In this document: positions 12,275-24,427 of the stretch, in pieces
Layout: the number at the start of each line of letters is the position of its first letter
How positions within the stretch are numbered: position 1 is the stretch's first letter
Assembly (NCBI GenBank): GCA_019055375.1
Contig: JAHQIW010004552.1
Span: 22,438-86,437, forward strand
Source: Parelaphostrongylus tenuis
Taxonomy: Eukaryota; Nematoda; Chromadorea; Rhabditida; Metastrongylidae
Reading direction: 5' to 3'
DNA: 64,000 nt
Made by a program: the position numbers and the translations under genes
The notes under the pieces: generated by a model
The model's database searches: none
Seen by the model: only the letters and a program-made list of their open reading frames with translations
Told to the model about the DNA's origin: nothing

Positions 12275-13666
12275 ATTGAACACTCGATCTTCTTCTATAA
12301 GCGGATGTGCCATATGGTCCGCAATGAGCTAATTCGAGATTCCTTAAAAAAAAATATGTGGATCGCCTTGATATAAGTAAATTCAGGCGATATTCTCGAG
12401 TGTGATGATCGCTTGGCTGGCACTTCGCGTGTGTGCTCCACGGAAGTGTACGTCCCTTCTTCTTCTCAGAAGCTAACAGTCTAGACGTTCTCTAAATCAA
12501 CGGCTATGCCGATAGTCGAATTTTCTGTACATAGCAAGTGGTCGAAAACGCAAAAATAACAACTCGCAGTAGTTGTTAGGGCTTTAGTGTATCCGTAGAA
12601 CTCTCACTTTCAAAGCAATTTCTTTGAATAATCTTTCATAATATTAGGAGCATGAAAGTAATCTTTAGAAAGAGTATTAAATAATATTTTAGTTGGCGAT
12701 TGTTGCTTCTGTGAAGACTGTCAACTTTACGATATTTAAAAGTAGTCGACTTTAGCCTGGAGCACATGCTAAAAACCGAAGCGAAGCGATTCGTTTTATC
12801 AGTTCTTCATAATATTCAACCGGATTTTTTCATTATTTCAACACCGCATCGTGAGTACAACGAGGCCTTCGGTCAACCTCCGGGTAAATTTCGCCACCAT
12901 GACCACAAATCTGAATTTTCGCGCTGCAAATTTCGAAAATGGTGGGAGTTTTAAGAAGCTTGGCAATAATTCCCTATTCATAAAAAAGACTTAACAGGCT
13001 AGACGGAATTATGAGTAATTTTCCTCCATTTATGCCTATAGGGTCAATTACGCGGAAAGCCTTAGCGATGAGTGCGATAGCTGAGAAAAATCTAACTTCA
13101 TTTCCCTACTAATGTGAACATTTATTAGCAAACACTACATAATTCCGTTTAGTTTCTGCCGAGAAGTTTTTTTTTGCCCAATACATAGAATTCTTATCAG
13201 ATTTATTTTGTGTCTGAACCCTTACAAATGTTTGAAGGGTTCATGCATCTTGGAGGTGCCACGGAATTTGGAATAATATCTCGGAAGCGCACACATTTGA
13301 TGAGGACTATGCACCATCCCAGCTCAAAGGTTTATAAAAACGTTGGATTTTTTTCTCATTGGTTTGGGAGCTCACTTCAGAAGATAATCAAATGAAAGTT
13401 GTGCGGTTTGAGGTTGGAAAAAACTTTTTGAAAAATTCGGTGTACTCACTGAAACGAGAAAAGCTGAAGGAGGCGTTCATGTCATGGTTACGGATTAACG
13501 ATTTGCCAAAAGATCGTTTAATTCAGGTTTATACGTGTTTGTAGCAAAATTCGTTGTGCCGGAATTCATACGTTACAATATTTCAAGCATCACTAATAGT
13601 TTTTGGAGAGTGGATATGAATGAAATTATCGAAATCCTCGAACTTCTAGCACAGCTGAAGAGTTAA
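12275..13666 (+). pseudogene. henn-1: HEN1-family small-RNA 2'-O-methyltransferase (henn-1 type), apparently disrupted
   Basis: HEN1 enzymes methylate the 3'-terminal ribose 2'-OH of small RNAs; in nematodes HENN-1 acts on piRNAs and some siRNAs. Visible coding pieces in order: 12278-12355, with FYKRMCHMVRNELIRD, like the N-terminal 'P.Y.QR...V...L' block; exon 12387-12447, with GDILECDDRLAGT; exon 12756-12941, with IQPDFFIISTPHREYNEAF and FRHHDHKSEF; a small exon from about 13053 (WVNYAESL); about 13201-13335 (FEGFMHLGGATEFG); and 13382-13666 (C-terminal region, stop at 13664). Joining 12447 to 12756 across a GT-AG intron creates E-V-L-E-H, which supplies three of the four metal-binding residues (E, E, H); the fourth H is in the HHDH block. 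Oddities: the SAM-binding motif I segment is missing between 12355 and 12387, and reading-frame breaks occur near 13285 and 13541. It could be a pseudogene, or a real gene damaged by assembly errors. Family assignment is firm; intactness is not. Confidence 0.75.
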
Positions 13667-13974
13667 CTTGACACGCAGACAATGGTGTAAGATTTTAGGT
13701 CTCAGTGATTGACTTCATAATTACGTATCGTTTTAATTTCATAGAGGTTGACCTGAAGTATCTTCTTGAATCCACTAACCACTAACGTCCTATAATGTGA
13801 GGAGGGAAGTATTCTGACCATTTACTCGTTTAATGTGACACTTTCCTATTACAATATCTCAATACAGGCAAATGAAGTGTTCAAATTCTCCTTCATAAGA
13901 TGAGAGAACCGCTTCGCGGTTTGATGTTTCCTAATCTCGTGCTATTGGTTCAATCAACAAGAAAGTGTGATTGA

Positions 13975-14229
13975 TTGATTGGTAATGCCAAGTTCAAATT
14001 GATTGTCCATTTTTCAAAGCGTAACGTTCAGAGATGTTTTCGATCTTTATGGAAGGGTGAAATGGTCGCAGAGTTTCATTGTCGGAAATTCTCCTTGAAA
14101 ATTCCCCCCAACATGACAGTCAATGAACTCATCGGGGTCATGACCTCCGACTCAGCATGGACTTCCAGCAGTGATATCCAATTATTGGATCATCTAAACA
14201 ACTTTCAAGCCTGCTTTTTTTTCTCATAG
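13975..14229 (+). other. Unassigned open frame downstream of henn-1
   Basis: An open frame of about 84 codons that starts with a non-ATG codon and has a basic N-terminal half. It contains a KIPPNMTVNELIGVM stretch but no recognised domain. No in-frame AG acceptor lies immediately upstream. It could be a 3' exon of the henn-1 locus reached from the GTTAAC at 13662, or chance. I cannot assign a function. Confidence 0.2.
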
Positions 14230-14234
14230 AAGTA

Positions 14235-15330
14235 TTTTCTATTGAAGTTTTACTTGTGAATTGTCCTCGTGAAATTAGTTCCTTAAAACCACTATCATTA
14301 TCAGAATTTGTGTTTGTTGTTCTAGAAAACAGCTCATGTGATTATTCTTCAGTCTTAGAGCTTTGATTACTTACTCATACTGTTTACGGATTTACGAACT
14401 CTTTATGTGATTAATGACAAATTGTGACGTTTACGTTGCTGTTTATGTCGATATACTATTAATTTAAGATTCTGCCGTGAATAGAAATGGCTTTCTCAAC
14501 GAAAACTAGTACTTTCTTATATCCAAAATTATTAAATCTTCATCAGAGAGGTTACAATCGCCGCTGATCCTCTTGTGAGTTACCAATCCAATTTAAATAG
14601 TTAAAACTCATGGAACGCCACAATTTACTTAATCACGTTTGTCATCATTATGAGCTTATTCTCATCAGTTGTAGATTCGCTCTAATGCGAATCTCTATTT
14701 TGATGTGCGTTTCATCCTGGACCGCACATAATGCTGTTTGCTTTCATTTGTTGTTTTTTGTTTAGTGTGTTATTGTATTAATGCATAACAGAAGTTTATT
14801 TATCTTTTATTGTATTACTTTTATCGCATCATAAACATCTTCTACTTAAAGCGATGTTGTTCATATAATGTATTACATGAGCATAATGAAAAAGGTAGTC
14901 TGTTTTTTTTTTTCACCAGTGATAGGTGGTGAGTGATGGTTTAAAGACAATGCGATGGTTGAGAGTATGATATGGTATACTTGCTCTTAACAATATACTC
15001 AATCTACATGGTCATTTACACGACGAATTTCGTGAGAGTCAAGTTGCTTGTTGTCCAATCAACGTCAGTCGAGCGCGGTTTGAATGTTTTAAAATTGCAA
15101 GACAAATAGCTGATTCATCTCGCTTTCATAATGCCTGAAAAAAGACACTTAGAGGGGGCCCTTCTGTACACACTAAATCACTGGTCCAGTCCTACATTTC
15201 AGCTAAGTGTATACACCTTCCCTCCGAGTAGTATCTGTGTCAGAGACCTTTCTATTTGGACTACCGCACTTGATACACCGTTCTCACACTTTTTTGAGTA
15301 GGTTAACACTTTGAGCACGAGAGGATCATG
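14235..15330. other. No recognisable gene
   Basis: AT-rich, with no supported frame or repeat family recognised. Confidence 0.5.
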
Positions 15331-15334
15331 GCGC

Positions 15335-15425
15335 TAACGCGCCGCTTCGCCAACGCCGGCTGCCCATGTTAGCGAGTCACTAGTGATGTCGGTCATGTGG
15401 AAGAAGGTCACTAGTTCAATCCCCC
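15335..15425 (+). repeat. tRNA-like sequence (probable SINE head)
   Basis: A locally GC-rich island in an AT-rich surround, ending in 'ggtcactagttcaatccccc', which resembles a B box and T arm. No full cloverleaf is visible. Confidence 0.3.
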
Positions 15426-15919
15426 ATCACGCCACTTCATAGCGAGCTCTTTAGTGGCAGTTAGTGTTGAAGGTTCTTCTGCATACTAATCATTATAAAT
15501 GCGCAGTTGCAAACAGTTCATTATTTTTGATACGAAAGACATTGTAGAATAAATGGTTCAAATAGATAAATCTTTTGTACTCCGGTATTACAATATGAGA
15601 TATGGTGTGCTAGTATTATGGTGCATTTTGCACTGAAAACATACGAAAGCCCCTATAAATGATCGTGAAAAGGGATCGAATCAACAATTGCTTTCTCGGT
15701 GGCCGACAATACCAGCTACCCGACCCAGTGGTCTATTTGGCAATTACGCGGCGGGGCGTGGTTAGCTGCGTCACCCTGTCTTACCCCAAGTGTTGATGAA
15801 GACCTGTACGGTTTCATTGCCTAATTCGGAGTCAGTACATATCAATGATGTTCCGTTTGATAAGGATGTACCATTTGAAGAAGCAAATACGATTAACAAG
15901 ACGCTGAAACAAAGTGATC

Positions 15920-16240
15920 AAAGACATGTCATGTGGTCTGGTAAAGGCTCTTGTACAGCCCGAGACACGTGTTTCGTCCTTACAGACTCATCAGCCGGGC
16001 AGAACCCGTCGTCTGTCGATCTTCTCATAGTCAGTTCTCTCAGGAGCGTCACACTCCTTATATATAGTTATCGACGACGTACGCTTTACACTCTATGTCA
16101 GGCGAGATTTTCACCTAACACAGAGTGTTTTGGCAATCGATTGCTAGCTGGCAGGTATTTTTATCATATTATACCTTTCCTTCAAGTGCTTTATTAAGAC
16201 CACGCTCAAATTTCAATAGATCCTTTCATTATTATTTCAT
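15920..16240 (+). repeat. Modular dispersed repeat, copy 3
   Basis: Blocks in order: 'gacatgtcatgtggtctgg', 'ggctcttgtacagcccgag', 'acacgtgtttcgtccttac', 'gcagaacccgtcgtct', 'tacgctttacactctatgtc', 'taacacagagtgttt', 'tatcatattataccttt' and 'gctcaaatttcaatagatcc'. The open frame across 15790-16197 is probably fortuitous. Copy 4 at 17000-17300 has the same blocks, with the first four and the last inverted. Confidence 0.65.
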
Positions 16241-16249
16241 TATTATTAT

Positions 16250-16995
16250 AACTAGAACAGTAGATGCTAGAAGAATGCTGAAATAGCGGCATATTTTATA
16301 TTTGTCTCATCTTAAGAAACACTGTCATCATTTTCGCAATGAATTTGGAAGTAATAGGTTGAATAGGATAACTCAAAAATAGAGATGGGCCAATGACTGC
16401 GTCATCCGGATAGCCTCACAAATTTATTGGCTAATTTCACGTTGCCCTTCATCACATCTGTTTCATGGGTTCTTGACTTTCTTGGATTTGATTTGTTTCC
16501 TCACACTGATCCTTCACAGAGGTCTTCAAATTTCTACATGTCGCTCCACCTGCATCTCAGAATTTTGTCTTCTTTAGAATGGCGCAGAATGCTGGTTCAG
16601 ATAAGTCTTCTTGTAATCATAAAGATAGCCAAGCAAAGGCGGACCCTACTGCGCCCTTTGACTAATTTCAAATAGTGTTTGGGTGGGTATCAAACCAACA
16701 ATGAATTGGAGACGCTGTGTATTCCGTGGGATGCGCATGGAGTCTTCGGATTTTTTGCTTTGTAGAGTATCTTCGCTAGAACTGAAGCCGTCATTCAACT
16801 GATTGGGACTGCTTTAGCTTCTGAACCTGGTTTCAAAGGCATTTTCGTAGTCCTGTAGCAGCAAAAAAACATTCTATTTCACCTTTGTTGCGTTTTTTTT
16901 TCTAAATGATTGAAGTTTGTAGAAGGATAGAGTCTCAAGGGTCATTCGATTACAAATGGTTTCTTCTGCGATTCGTATCGATAAGACGAAAAACT
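16250..16995. other. No recognisable gene
   Basis: A short plus-strand open frame (16427-16675) has no family motif. Nothing else seen. Confidence 0.4.
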
Positions 16996-16999
16996 CTTT

Positions 17000-17300
17000 T
17001 ATCGACGACCTACGCTTTACACTCTATGTCAGGTAACCATTCACCTAACACAGAGTGTTTTCGCACTCGACTGCTAACTTGTTGGTATTTTTATCATATT
17101 ATACCTTTTCTTCCTCGACAGACGACGGGTTCTGCCCGTGATGAGTCTGTAAGGACGAAACACGTGTCTCGGGCTGTACAAGAGCCTTTACCAGACCACA
17201 TGACATGTTGGCTCAAATAAAAATGAAAGGATCTATTGAAATTTGAGCGTGGTCTTAATAAAGCACTCGAAGGAAAGGTATAATATGATCAAAGACATCT
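17000..17300 (-). repeat. Modular dispersed repeat, copy 4 (rearranged)
   Basis: Begins with 'tacgctttacactctatgtc' and 'taacacagagtgttttcgca' in the same orientation as copy 3. It then carries the reverse complements of the copy 3 outer blocks: 'gacgacgggttctgcccg', 'ggacgaaacacgtgt', 'ccacatgacatgttggctc' and 'ggatctattgaaatttgagc'. So this copy differs from copy 3 by inversion of its flanks relative to the middle. Confidence 0.65.
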
Positions 17301-17304
17301 ATCC

Positions 17305-20210
17305 GAACGTTTACGTATTTAGTGTTGGGCGGAAATGATGCGATCCCGTTTCCAATCCATAACGGTAGGGTCAGGACCCAAAGACATGTAGATGTGCCTG
17401 AAAACCTATGATCACTCGTGCAGAACTTAGGTGTTAGTTCACTAATTCACTAATTATCCTTTCACTTGTCTCTTTTGTCTTGGACTGTTTTTCATTGTAG
17501 ACTTTTCGTGCTACATAGATAGGCTGTGCAGCACAGATGATGTGCTAGACGTGATCTTACAAGTAGAACATCGCATGCACCGGATAACTCAGAATAAAGA
17601 AAATTTTTCTCTTCCAATAATTAGAATAAAAACCGTACATAAAACAGTAGTTAGAGGTGACTTGTAATGCGGAGCATCAAGTTGGTTTGATCGGCATCCA
17701 GATAGATCATTTCATCCTCTTTGCCAGGTTGGAAAATAACATTGTAGTACTCATTCTGAAGTCTAAAATCTAACTACGCAGTGATAAATCCATGCACACA
17801 TGCAATTTTCATTAGTCTCTACTTTTTGAGCCTGTCAGAAAACACAAAGCATTACTATTCAACAATCAGTTAGCAGCAGTGTTATATAAAAGTGAATTGC
17901 AAAGTGATATTACAAATTTTAAAGGTGGATTATTGCAAAGGATTCATGTGGATGCTGTCACGAAAACACTGAAGAAATAAACGCTCGAGGGCAATCGACG
18001 CTATTACCTGCCGTGATTTTGCGCACGAAAATCAGCAATTTCAGCGTTGTAGTCGTTGCTAAACCACTAGCCATAAAGTGGAATGTTTTCCTCTATCGCT
18101 TCATTCTATATTATTCCAGCTTCCTCATCTGACTTCTCGAACCTACTGCGTCAGAGTGACTTGACTACTTACCATGTTTGGAATATAAAATTCGAATGTA
18201 CACTTGAAAAACTTTTAAATAACTTCCGGATCGCGCGAGCGATAGCATCGCTCTACAACGTGGATACTTTGAAACATGGCACGAACTTGGAGAATTTTTC
18301 ATGATTACACTTCTGTTATCTTTTCGTTTTTCTAGAATTGGAACATTACAAATGTTTTTTTAGCTCTACAGTGTTTTTCACGAAACGAAACAGCGCAGAT
18401 AATCTACTAAGCTTCTTCTTTTACTGGTACGGGAGTTTTTGATCTAAAGTCACTAATTAAGAAGACGACCACGCCGCAAGATAATAGTAATATGAGTCTC
18501 ATAGTTGCAGATTATGAACTCTATAACAAAAGGCGATCATGATCACGCATTTGACGATTGAAGGTTTTCGACATCTCACGTCTTAATTTGTGTATACAAT
18601 TCAAGTCTATTGTGCACTGATGAGAAAAAAATCGAAGATCTACTCATTCGACTGTCTCACGATACGTGAAAGAGAAATGGCATGCCATCATTTTTTTTTT
18701 ATTATACCAGCATTCTCCTGCTCTGAAACACGAAACTCTAAAGGCTCTTTGACAGAAGATCTGAAAACTGTGGCAGATAACTCCACGCGCAATTTTCCAT
18801 TAGGACGTACGTAGCACAATGGTCATGAGTGCATTTTGATAGATTCAATAGACAAGATCCTCTTTCTACTCAGGAAAAACCAAGTACGTCATCCGCTCAA
18901 AGGCAACATACTGACGAGCAGTTGCGTAGCAGATACAGACACTGGCCACTCGTCACTACAAGTCATTGCAAAAGCGAAAAGTTTATCCAGTTATCCCTCA
19001 AATTTTTCGTAAGTCAAATACATGCCGCATCTTTTGGCTATTGCCCAATGCGAGATGTTCTCATTTTTATCCCGTGCAACTCGTCTTTCAAAATAACAGG
19101 CTTTGTGAACATCTGTACTGATGTATTCATTCGAGACGAATGGCTGCTATTCTTGTACATGTCATTTTTTACTGAATTTCTGAGTCCTTTTGAAAATTTC
19201 GGGAAGTGATGCCTCAACCTATATAGATTTGTTTTCAAAGCGAAGTGAGGTCAGGTGTTGTTTGTCTATATTGCATAGCAAGATGTACAGCTCTGACAAA
19301 AAGTCACAAGTCAATACAGTGTTAAGTGCAGTCAGCTCAAAAGATACTAATGTGCAATACTGATTTTATGGTATTTTCGCATGATTTCAGCGTCCGCTCA
19401 ATGCTGCTTCAACAAACAGCCAACAGACGGCTCGTCATATCGAACATCAGAAAGAGAAATGAACTGTGACTGGTTTTGTAGATAATGTGGCAATTGTTTT
19501 TTTTTTGAGAAATATTTAAAAGTCTCGTTCTTATGCTCAAACATAATCAACAATGACTATTCTTTCAAATTATAAATCATAATTATCCACGACTTTTTAC
19601 CATAGTTGTGCAAGCTTCCGGATCCTGGAGTGGTTTCTTGTGGACAAAGTCAAATTGGTGTACCTTAATGATAACGGGCCGCTGTGAAACTTTACGCTTT
19701 CCAACTAAATTACAAAAGCTCAATAGGGGCTTAACATCCAAAGCGACGTGCAAGTCACTTCCATCCAGAGTCGATGGTCGCATCAAACGGGTTAAAAAAT
19801 AGATCCAGTAATGGATATCAGATAACGAAATTATCAAAGAAGCTCTGCCGAAAGCAAGGAATAATCACCTCTAAGATTACCTTTTGACACTACAATCCTT
19901 CATGCCTCAACGAGCGGTCAAAAACTTGAATGTTTCGTGGACATATCAAAGGTTAAATTACATTGTCGAATGAAGCACAATGAGGATAATCATAAAAGTA
20001 TCCCGTAAAACAAGTTGAAAGAGAGCTCAAAATTTTATCTCATCTCAATGATAAGAAACGATAGAAACTTTCCCGCTAAGCGGCTCAGAAACTTGGAGGA
20101 GAATTTTTGCTATACAGAGATTTTCCATTGCACTCTTAGTAGTCATTCGGAAGCCTAAGTTTCAGGAATCTGCTGCAGCTTTTCAATTATTCAAAACCCT
20201 TTTCACAGCG
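17305..20210. other. No recognisable gene
   Basis: Open frames at 18083-18304 and 18829-19209 (plus) are the longest. The second could be exon-like, because a 'tttctactcag' acceptor-like string lies inside it, but it has no domain that I recognise. The rest is AT-rich with no supported feature. Confidence 0.35.
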
Positions 20211-20214
20211 CTGT

Positions 20215-21290
20215 AACATTTATAGGATTATGCTCTAGACGCGTCGCACGCTTTTATTTCTATTACGCTTATAGTCAGCTAAGCAAACTCTTCCTTTAGA
20301 CTACCAGGAATGGTTGGACAGTTCAAATCTGAATAAAAGTTCATAAATGTGTTAGCTTTTTAAAAAAACGTTTTTACGGTGCTCTAACAAATAAAAAGAC
20401 TTGTGTCGCGCAAGCGCGTAATTCTCGCAGAAACTCTTTCTTTGAATTGTAAGTAACCACTCGATAGAACGTGCTGCGGTGAATTCTACTCTGCGCTTAT
20501 TTTTGGAAAGACGGTTTCACTGAATTGGAGCGTGCCTCAGAATGTGGGCGTGTCTGTGGATCGATACGTGATCAAGCGATCGCGTGTTTCACATGCGAAG
20601 TGCGATGTTGTTATTAGATCCAAAATTTCTCTCAGTGTCCACAAAAATCTAGATAAGGCATATGATTCTACTGCTTGAAGATTTCTATAAGCGTTTAAAT
20701 GCTTTTCCAGCTTAGGCCTAGGGTGCTTGAACTCAGGCTTAAGATTAATAGCAGGTTTGTCAAGCAAAAAACGAAAATGAAAAGTATAAGCCCTAGAACG
20801 ACAAAACACAGTTTCTTATATGATTTCAGTACGAAAAACCTAAGTATATCTCGGAAGCGAAGGAAAGATTTCTGAATGAACAACGAAATTCCACACAACA
20901 ACTCGCGATGCGTGTGAAACATAACTTTATTTTCGATACAGTGCTCTAGAGAAGCTTTTCCAAAAAAACCGAGTATATTTTTGAAATTTCTGAGATTTAC
21001 GCTAGTCATTGATGAATAATAAGTTAGAAGACAGCGTTGTCCAGTGAAATGTAAGCGCGCTAGTAATGAAAGTAAACATGAAGTGGGAAACAGTAGATTT
21101 TCAATTAATCAAAATGTACGCTATTTGAAGGTTGATAGTAGTATAAGAAAAAAGCCTCGTGCAAGGAAATATGAGAGTGATAATGATAGAAGCGCACATC
21201 GTGGGTGAAACATAAATTTATTTCAAAGGCTATGGCGCTATAGAAAGGTATTTACAAAACAAGCGGGTACAGCAGATTCCCGAGAATCAA
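20215..21290. repeat. Cluster of MITE-end-like sequences
   Basis: Two similar stretches in direct orientation, about 20900-20970 and about 21185-21265, share 'gtgaaacataa.tttattt' followed by 'gc.ctatagaa'-type sequence. Around 20290-20330 the string 'ctcttcctttagactacc' recurs at about 54425 ('ctcttcctttagattacc') and resembles the ends of the foldback elements at 6865-7808. I read this as overlapping remnants of one MITE superfamily. Confidence 0.4.
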
Positions 21291-21427
21291 GTTTTTGCCT
21301 GATAATTACCACACTAACGGGAATTTTTTGTCCATCAAAAAATTGTTCTCCACATTCTGCCGGATAACAAAAAAAAAAGTAAGTTGTTACCATTATTATC
21401 ATTTATTTCAAGCCATTCTTAGCCTGT

Positions 21428-21690
21428 TTGCTGCTATATGTATCTCAATACTTTCAACAATCGATTCGTCTCCTCCTTCTCTCCCTGTTCGGTCGTCACT
21501 CATCAAGGCTCTACTGCATTGGAGGAGCTCACTCTAATTCCAAAGACTCTGCTGAGGAATCACAAGCACTGTATGTTACAACAGAAGACTACATAAACTT
21601 CTCCGATTTGTTTACACTCGGTCATCTTGTTCAAAGCAAGCATGAGCACGTCATGGATGGAAAATCCTCCAGCAGAACAAATGCTGTATG
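21428..21690 (+). other. Exon-like segment, unrecognised
   Basis: The frame ending ..SKDSAEESQALYVTTEDY..FTLGHLV.. has protein-like composition and is followed by a donor-like GTATGAGT at about 21686. I do not recognise a family. It may be an internal exon of an unannotated gene or chance. Confidence 0.25.
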
Positions 21691-21699
21691 AGTTTCCGA

Positions 21700-22790
21700 G
21701 ATTGCCTTCATTGCTTTAAAAGAGGGGAAAGTTACTGAGAGTCGGATCGTCAAAAGATGAGCACGCTATTCATACGGGTATTATTTGTTGTAGCGGTTTA
21801 TTTGATGAAGTGCCACTGATCGTTTTAAGTAAAGAGCTAGGTGTTAATTATTTCAAAAATATCAAAACAACTACCGCGGTGCTGACTCTGCCATTTTATC
21901 ATTCGTGTGCGTCCCGAAATGCTTTGTGATCATTCGAGTTCAAGGCATAGCAACATCGAGTCCTTAGCTTTGCTCGTATCACAACCTTCTTGTGACTTAA
22001 AGAAGGACTATACTATATCTTGTAGAAGGCGGTTTCTATATTTCCTCATAGTACTCCGTCGTGAAATAAACATGCAGGAATAAAATACGAAGCGTTACGG
22101 TTCCGAACAGAGCTTTAGCCTAACTGAGTTCAAGGCCTAGAATCTCTTAACACAACAGTCCCTTCATCAGATGATAACTAATAGCACCGAATATGGAGAG
22201 GATTGGTCACTTATGCTATGTTTAAAACAACGCAGCTTTTATCGCAGTTTTGGAGACGCGTCTCGAACTTGTGTGTAAGCATTATTTATATCTAGCAATA
22301 ATGACACAGCAGTAACGACATGCCAATGATAAAGTCTCAATGAAAATAATGTGAAGATACGAAAATGATCAGCAAGTAGAAATGACTGAAGTGAACAGGA
22401 ATGTACAGAAGTGGGAGACAAATGTTTAGAACGCTTCTAACAAAAGTCGAGCAGGCAAGGTGCACATATTACAAAGCCAGAGAGCAACAATATCAGAAAA
22501 GGTTACAAATGTCATTTGTTTTGCTGAAGATGAGGACAACTTTAACAACATTGAATTCCAAGGCAAAATTGTAATACGTGACAGTGATTAGTGAAGTTCT
22601 CAATGATGAAAATCTCAGTTCAACCATAGAAGTTTATTTGATGACCTAAAGCATAATAGTAAAGATAGTTAGATTAGCAGTACAAAGTAATGTTAGATGT
22701 TGTTAATGGTAAGCATTATCATCAGAGATGATATTCGGCAATTGAAGAGGATAGTAAACTATTTATGGAGTAATTACTACGCCACTAGAG
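21700..22790. other. No recognisable gene
   Basis: AT-rich, with short frames only. The 3' part would be 3' UTR if the minus-strand exon at 22799-23042 is real. Confidence 0.4.
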
Positions 22791-22798
22791 TAAGTGCT

Positions 22799-23042
22799 TA
22801 ATTAACAGAAAGGCCCAGCTCCAACCTCGGCGGGTGCGGCATGGATGTCAAGTGGGCTTTTTGTATGGATAACTGCAGTTTCAGGATTCCTTCTGAGGCT
22901 TGGACTTTGCTGATATCTTCGCATTCGTTTAGCTTATAGCTCAAATTGCTCTCCACTGAAGAACACTGACTCGAGCCTCTACGATGGTTGCCACAGAATG
23001 TTTGAGCGACTGTTGACGATGGACTCGAACTTTTGATTCTGA
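22799..23042 (-). CDS. Putative last exon of an unknown gene
   Basis: On the minus strand a strong nematode-type acceptor, TTGTCTTCAG, precedes an open segment of about 80 codons ending in a TAA stop. The segment is serine-rich at its start (SSSPSSTVAQ) and contains KLNECEDISKV and LQLSIQKAH stretches. No domain is recognised. The acceptor plus the open frame is the only support. Upstream exons would lie at higher coordinates; 23410-23637 is a candidate. Confidence 0.35.
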
Positions 23043-23409
23043 AGACAAGATGTGGAAAAATTAGCCGAGTTAACATCAGAGTCCACTGAATCTTTTTTGT
23101 TTATGATATTTGAAATAAGACTACGCATTGATTTGCATCGCAAAATCCAAGTAGTATTTGATAATCTGGTGAAATAGTCAGGGTATCATGTTGGCATGTT
23201 GAGGTGAATCTTTTCATTACGCCGTCTTTGAGTTGACTAATCAGATTAAAGCGCGGAAGCAATGGGCATAGAGAAGGAAATGTGGATTCGTCAATGAGGT
23301 CTATCTGTTTTTTCTCTCTTTATCAAAAAGCGCTAAAAATAATCAGAGTAGTGTAGAATCTGATTCTTCCTGTCTATAAAATAGCTGAACACTTGATGAA
23401 TTATGCTCA

Positions 23410-23705
23410 CTATTGCTTTTGATTGTTTCTCAACTTCATATCCAAGTGTTTCGAAAGGAACGTTGATTTTAGGCACATAACCTGCAAATTTGGACTGAGC
23501 AGTTTTGGCATATAGTTTAGAATAGTTGCGTGAATAAACTCACATTGGTGAACAGTTTTACAAGCATATTGCTGCCATCGATCCCTCTGCGTTTTGGCCT
23601 CTTCTTGATTCCTAATATTCTTCTTTGAGCCAAACACGAGGTGTTATCTTATTTCTCTATTCAACAGATGACGTTTCGACAGATCGCCTTCTTTAGAGCC
23701 AGTAA
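23410..23705 (-). other. Exon-like or retroelement-derived segment, unrecognised
   Basis: The minus-strand frame 23410-23637 has protein-like composition (EEAKTQRDRWQQYACKTVHQ, then ILNYMPKLL). A possible donor, GTTATG, falls after SPNLQ. Just upstream, at 23662-23705, is 'gaaggcgatctgtcgaaacg', a 'gaaggc...cgaaacgtc' string of the kind often seen at the ends of Penelope-like elements. It is therefore unclear whether this is host or retroelement. Confidence 0.25.
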
Positions 23706-24427
23706 AGGTCAAGTTGTATATAATGCAGTCAATCGAATGCCTACATTAATCCTATAGAAAATTCACCACACCTAGATAATCATATCGAGCACAAAATCAA
23801 CTCTCGACATACTCACCGCTTTTTGTATGTGTTCCACTTAATAATCTCAGTGGAGGTCACCGGAATGAGATCACATAGCTCATACTGCACTCCACCCATC
23901 GAACAACGGTCTTATATACTGTCTTAAATCACGAGTGATAACGAGGCATTCTTCCCTGCAGTTTATACTTGGATTGGTCGTGTTTATCCAAAACGCTTCT
24001 AAAATCTTTCGCGTTGATGTTTTATGTTCCTGCGCAAGGATGGTTCCTTCTTGATTTTTCTTCTACACTATTTTTTGGTCAGGTGATTGATGTGTGGCAG
24101 CTGGTGGAGTTGACTTGAAGTCTCCGCTGCTTCTTAGCTTTACCGGTTCGCATCATTTTGCTTAGGATCTAAATAAAGATGGACTTTAGAATTTTTTGTG
24201 AAAGCGGAACAAAAGAATGGGCTTATGAAATATTGTGCATGTTATCAGCACTTCTCTTTGCGGACTACCAATCATGAATGGACCTGCCAAAATCAATTAG
24301 TGGAACTCGCGCTAGTACTCAATGGATAATGTGCATTCTTTACAGCATTAGCACCGTACCGTGGACAAATTTCTACTAATTTTTTCAATTTGTGCCATTG
24401 ATTATTTGCCTGCGCTTCGCTTTCGCC

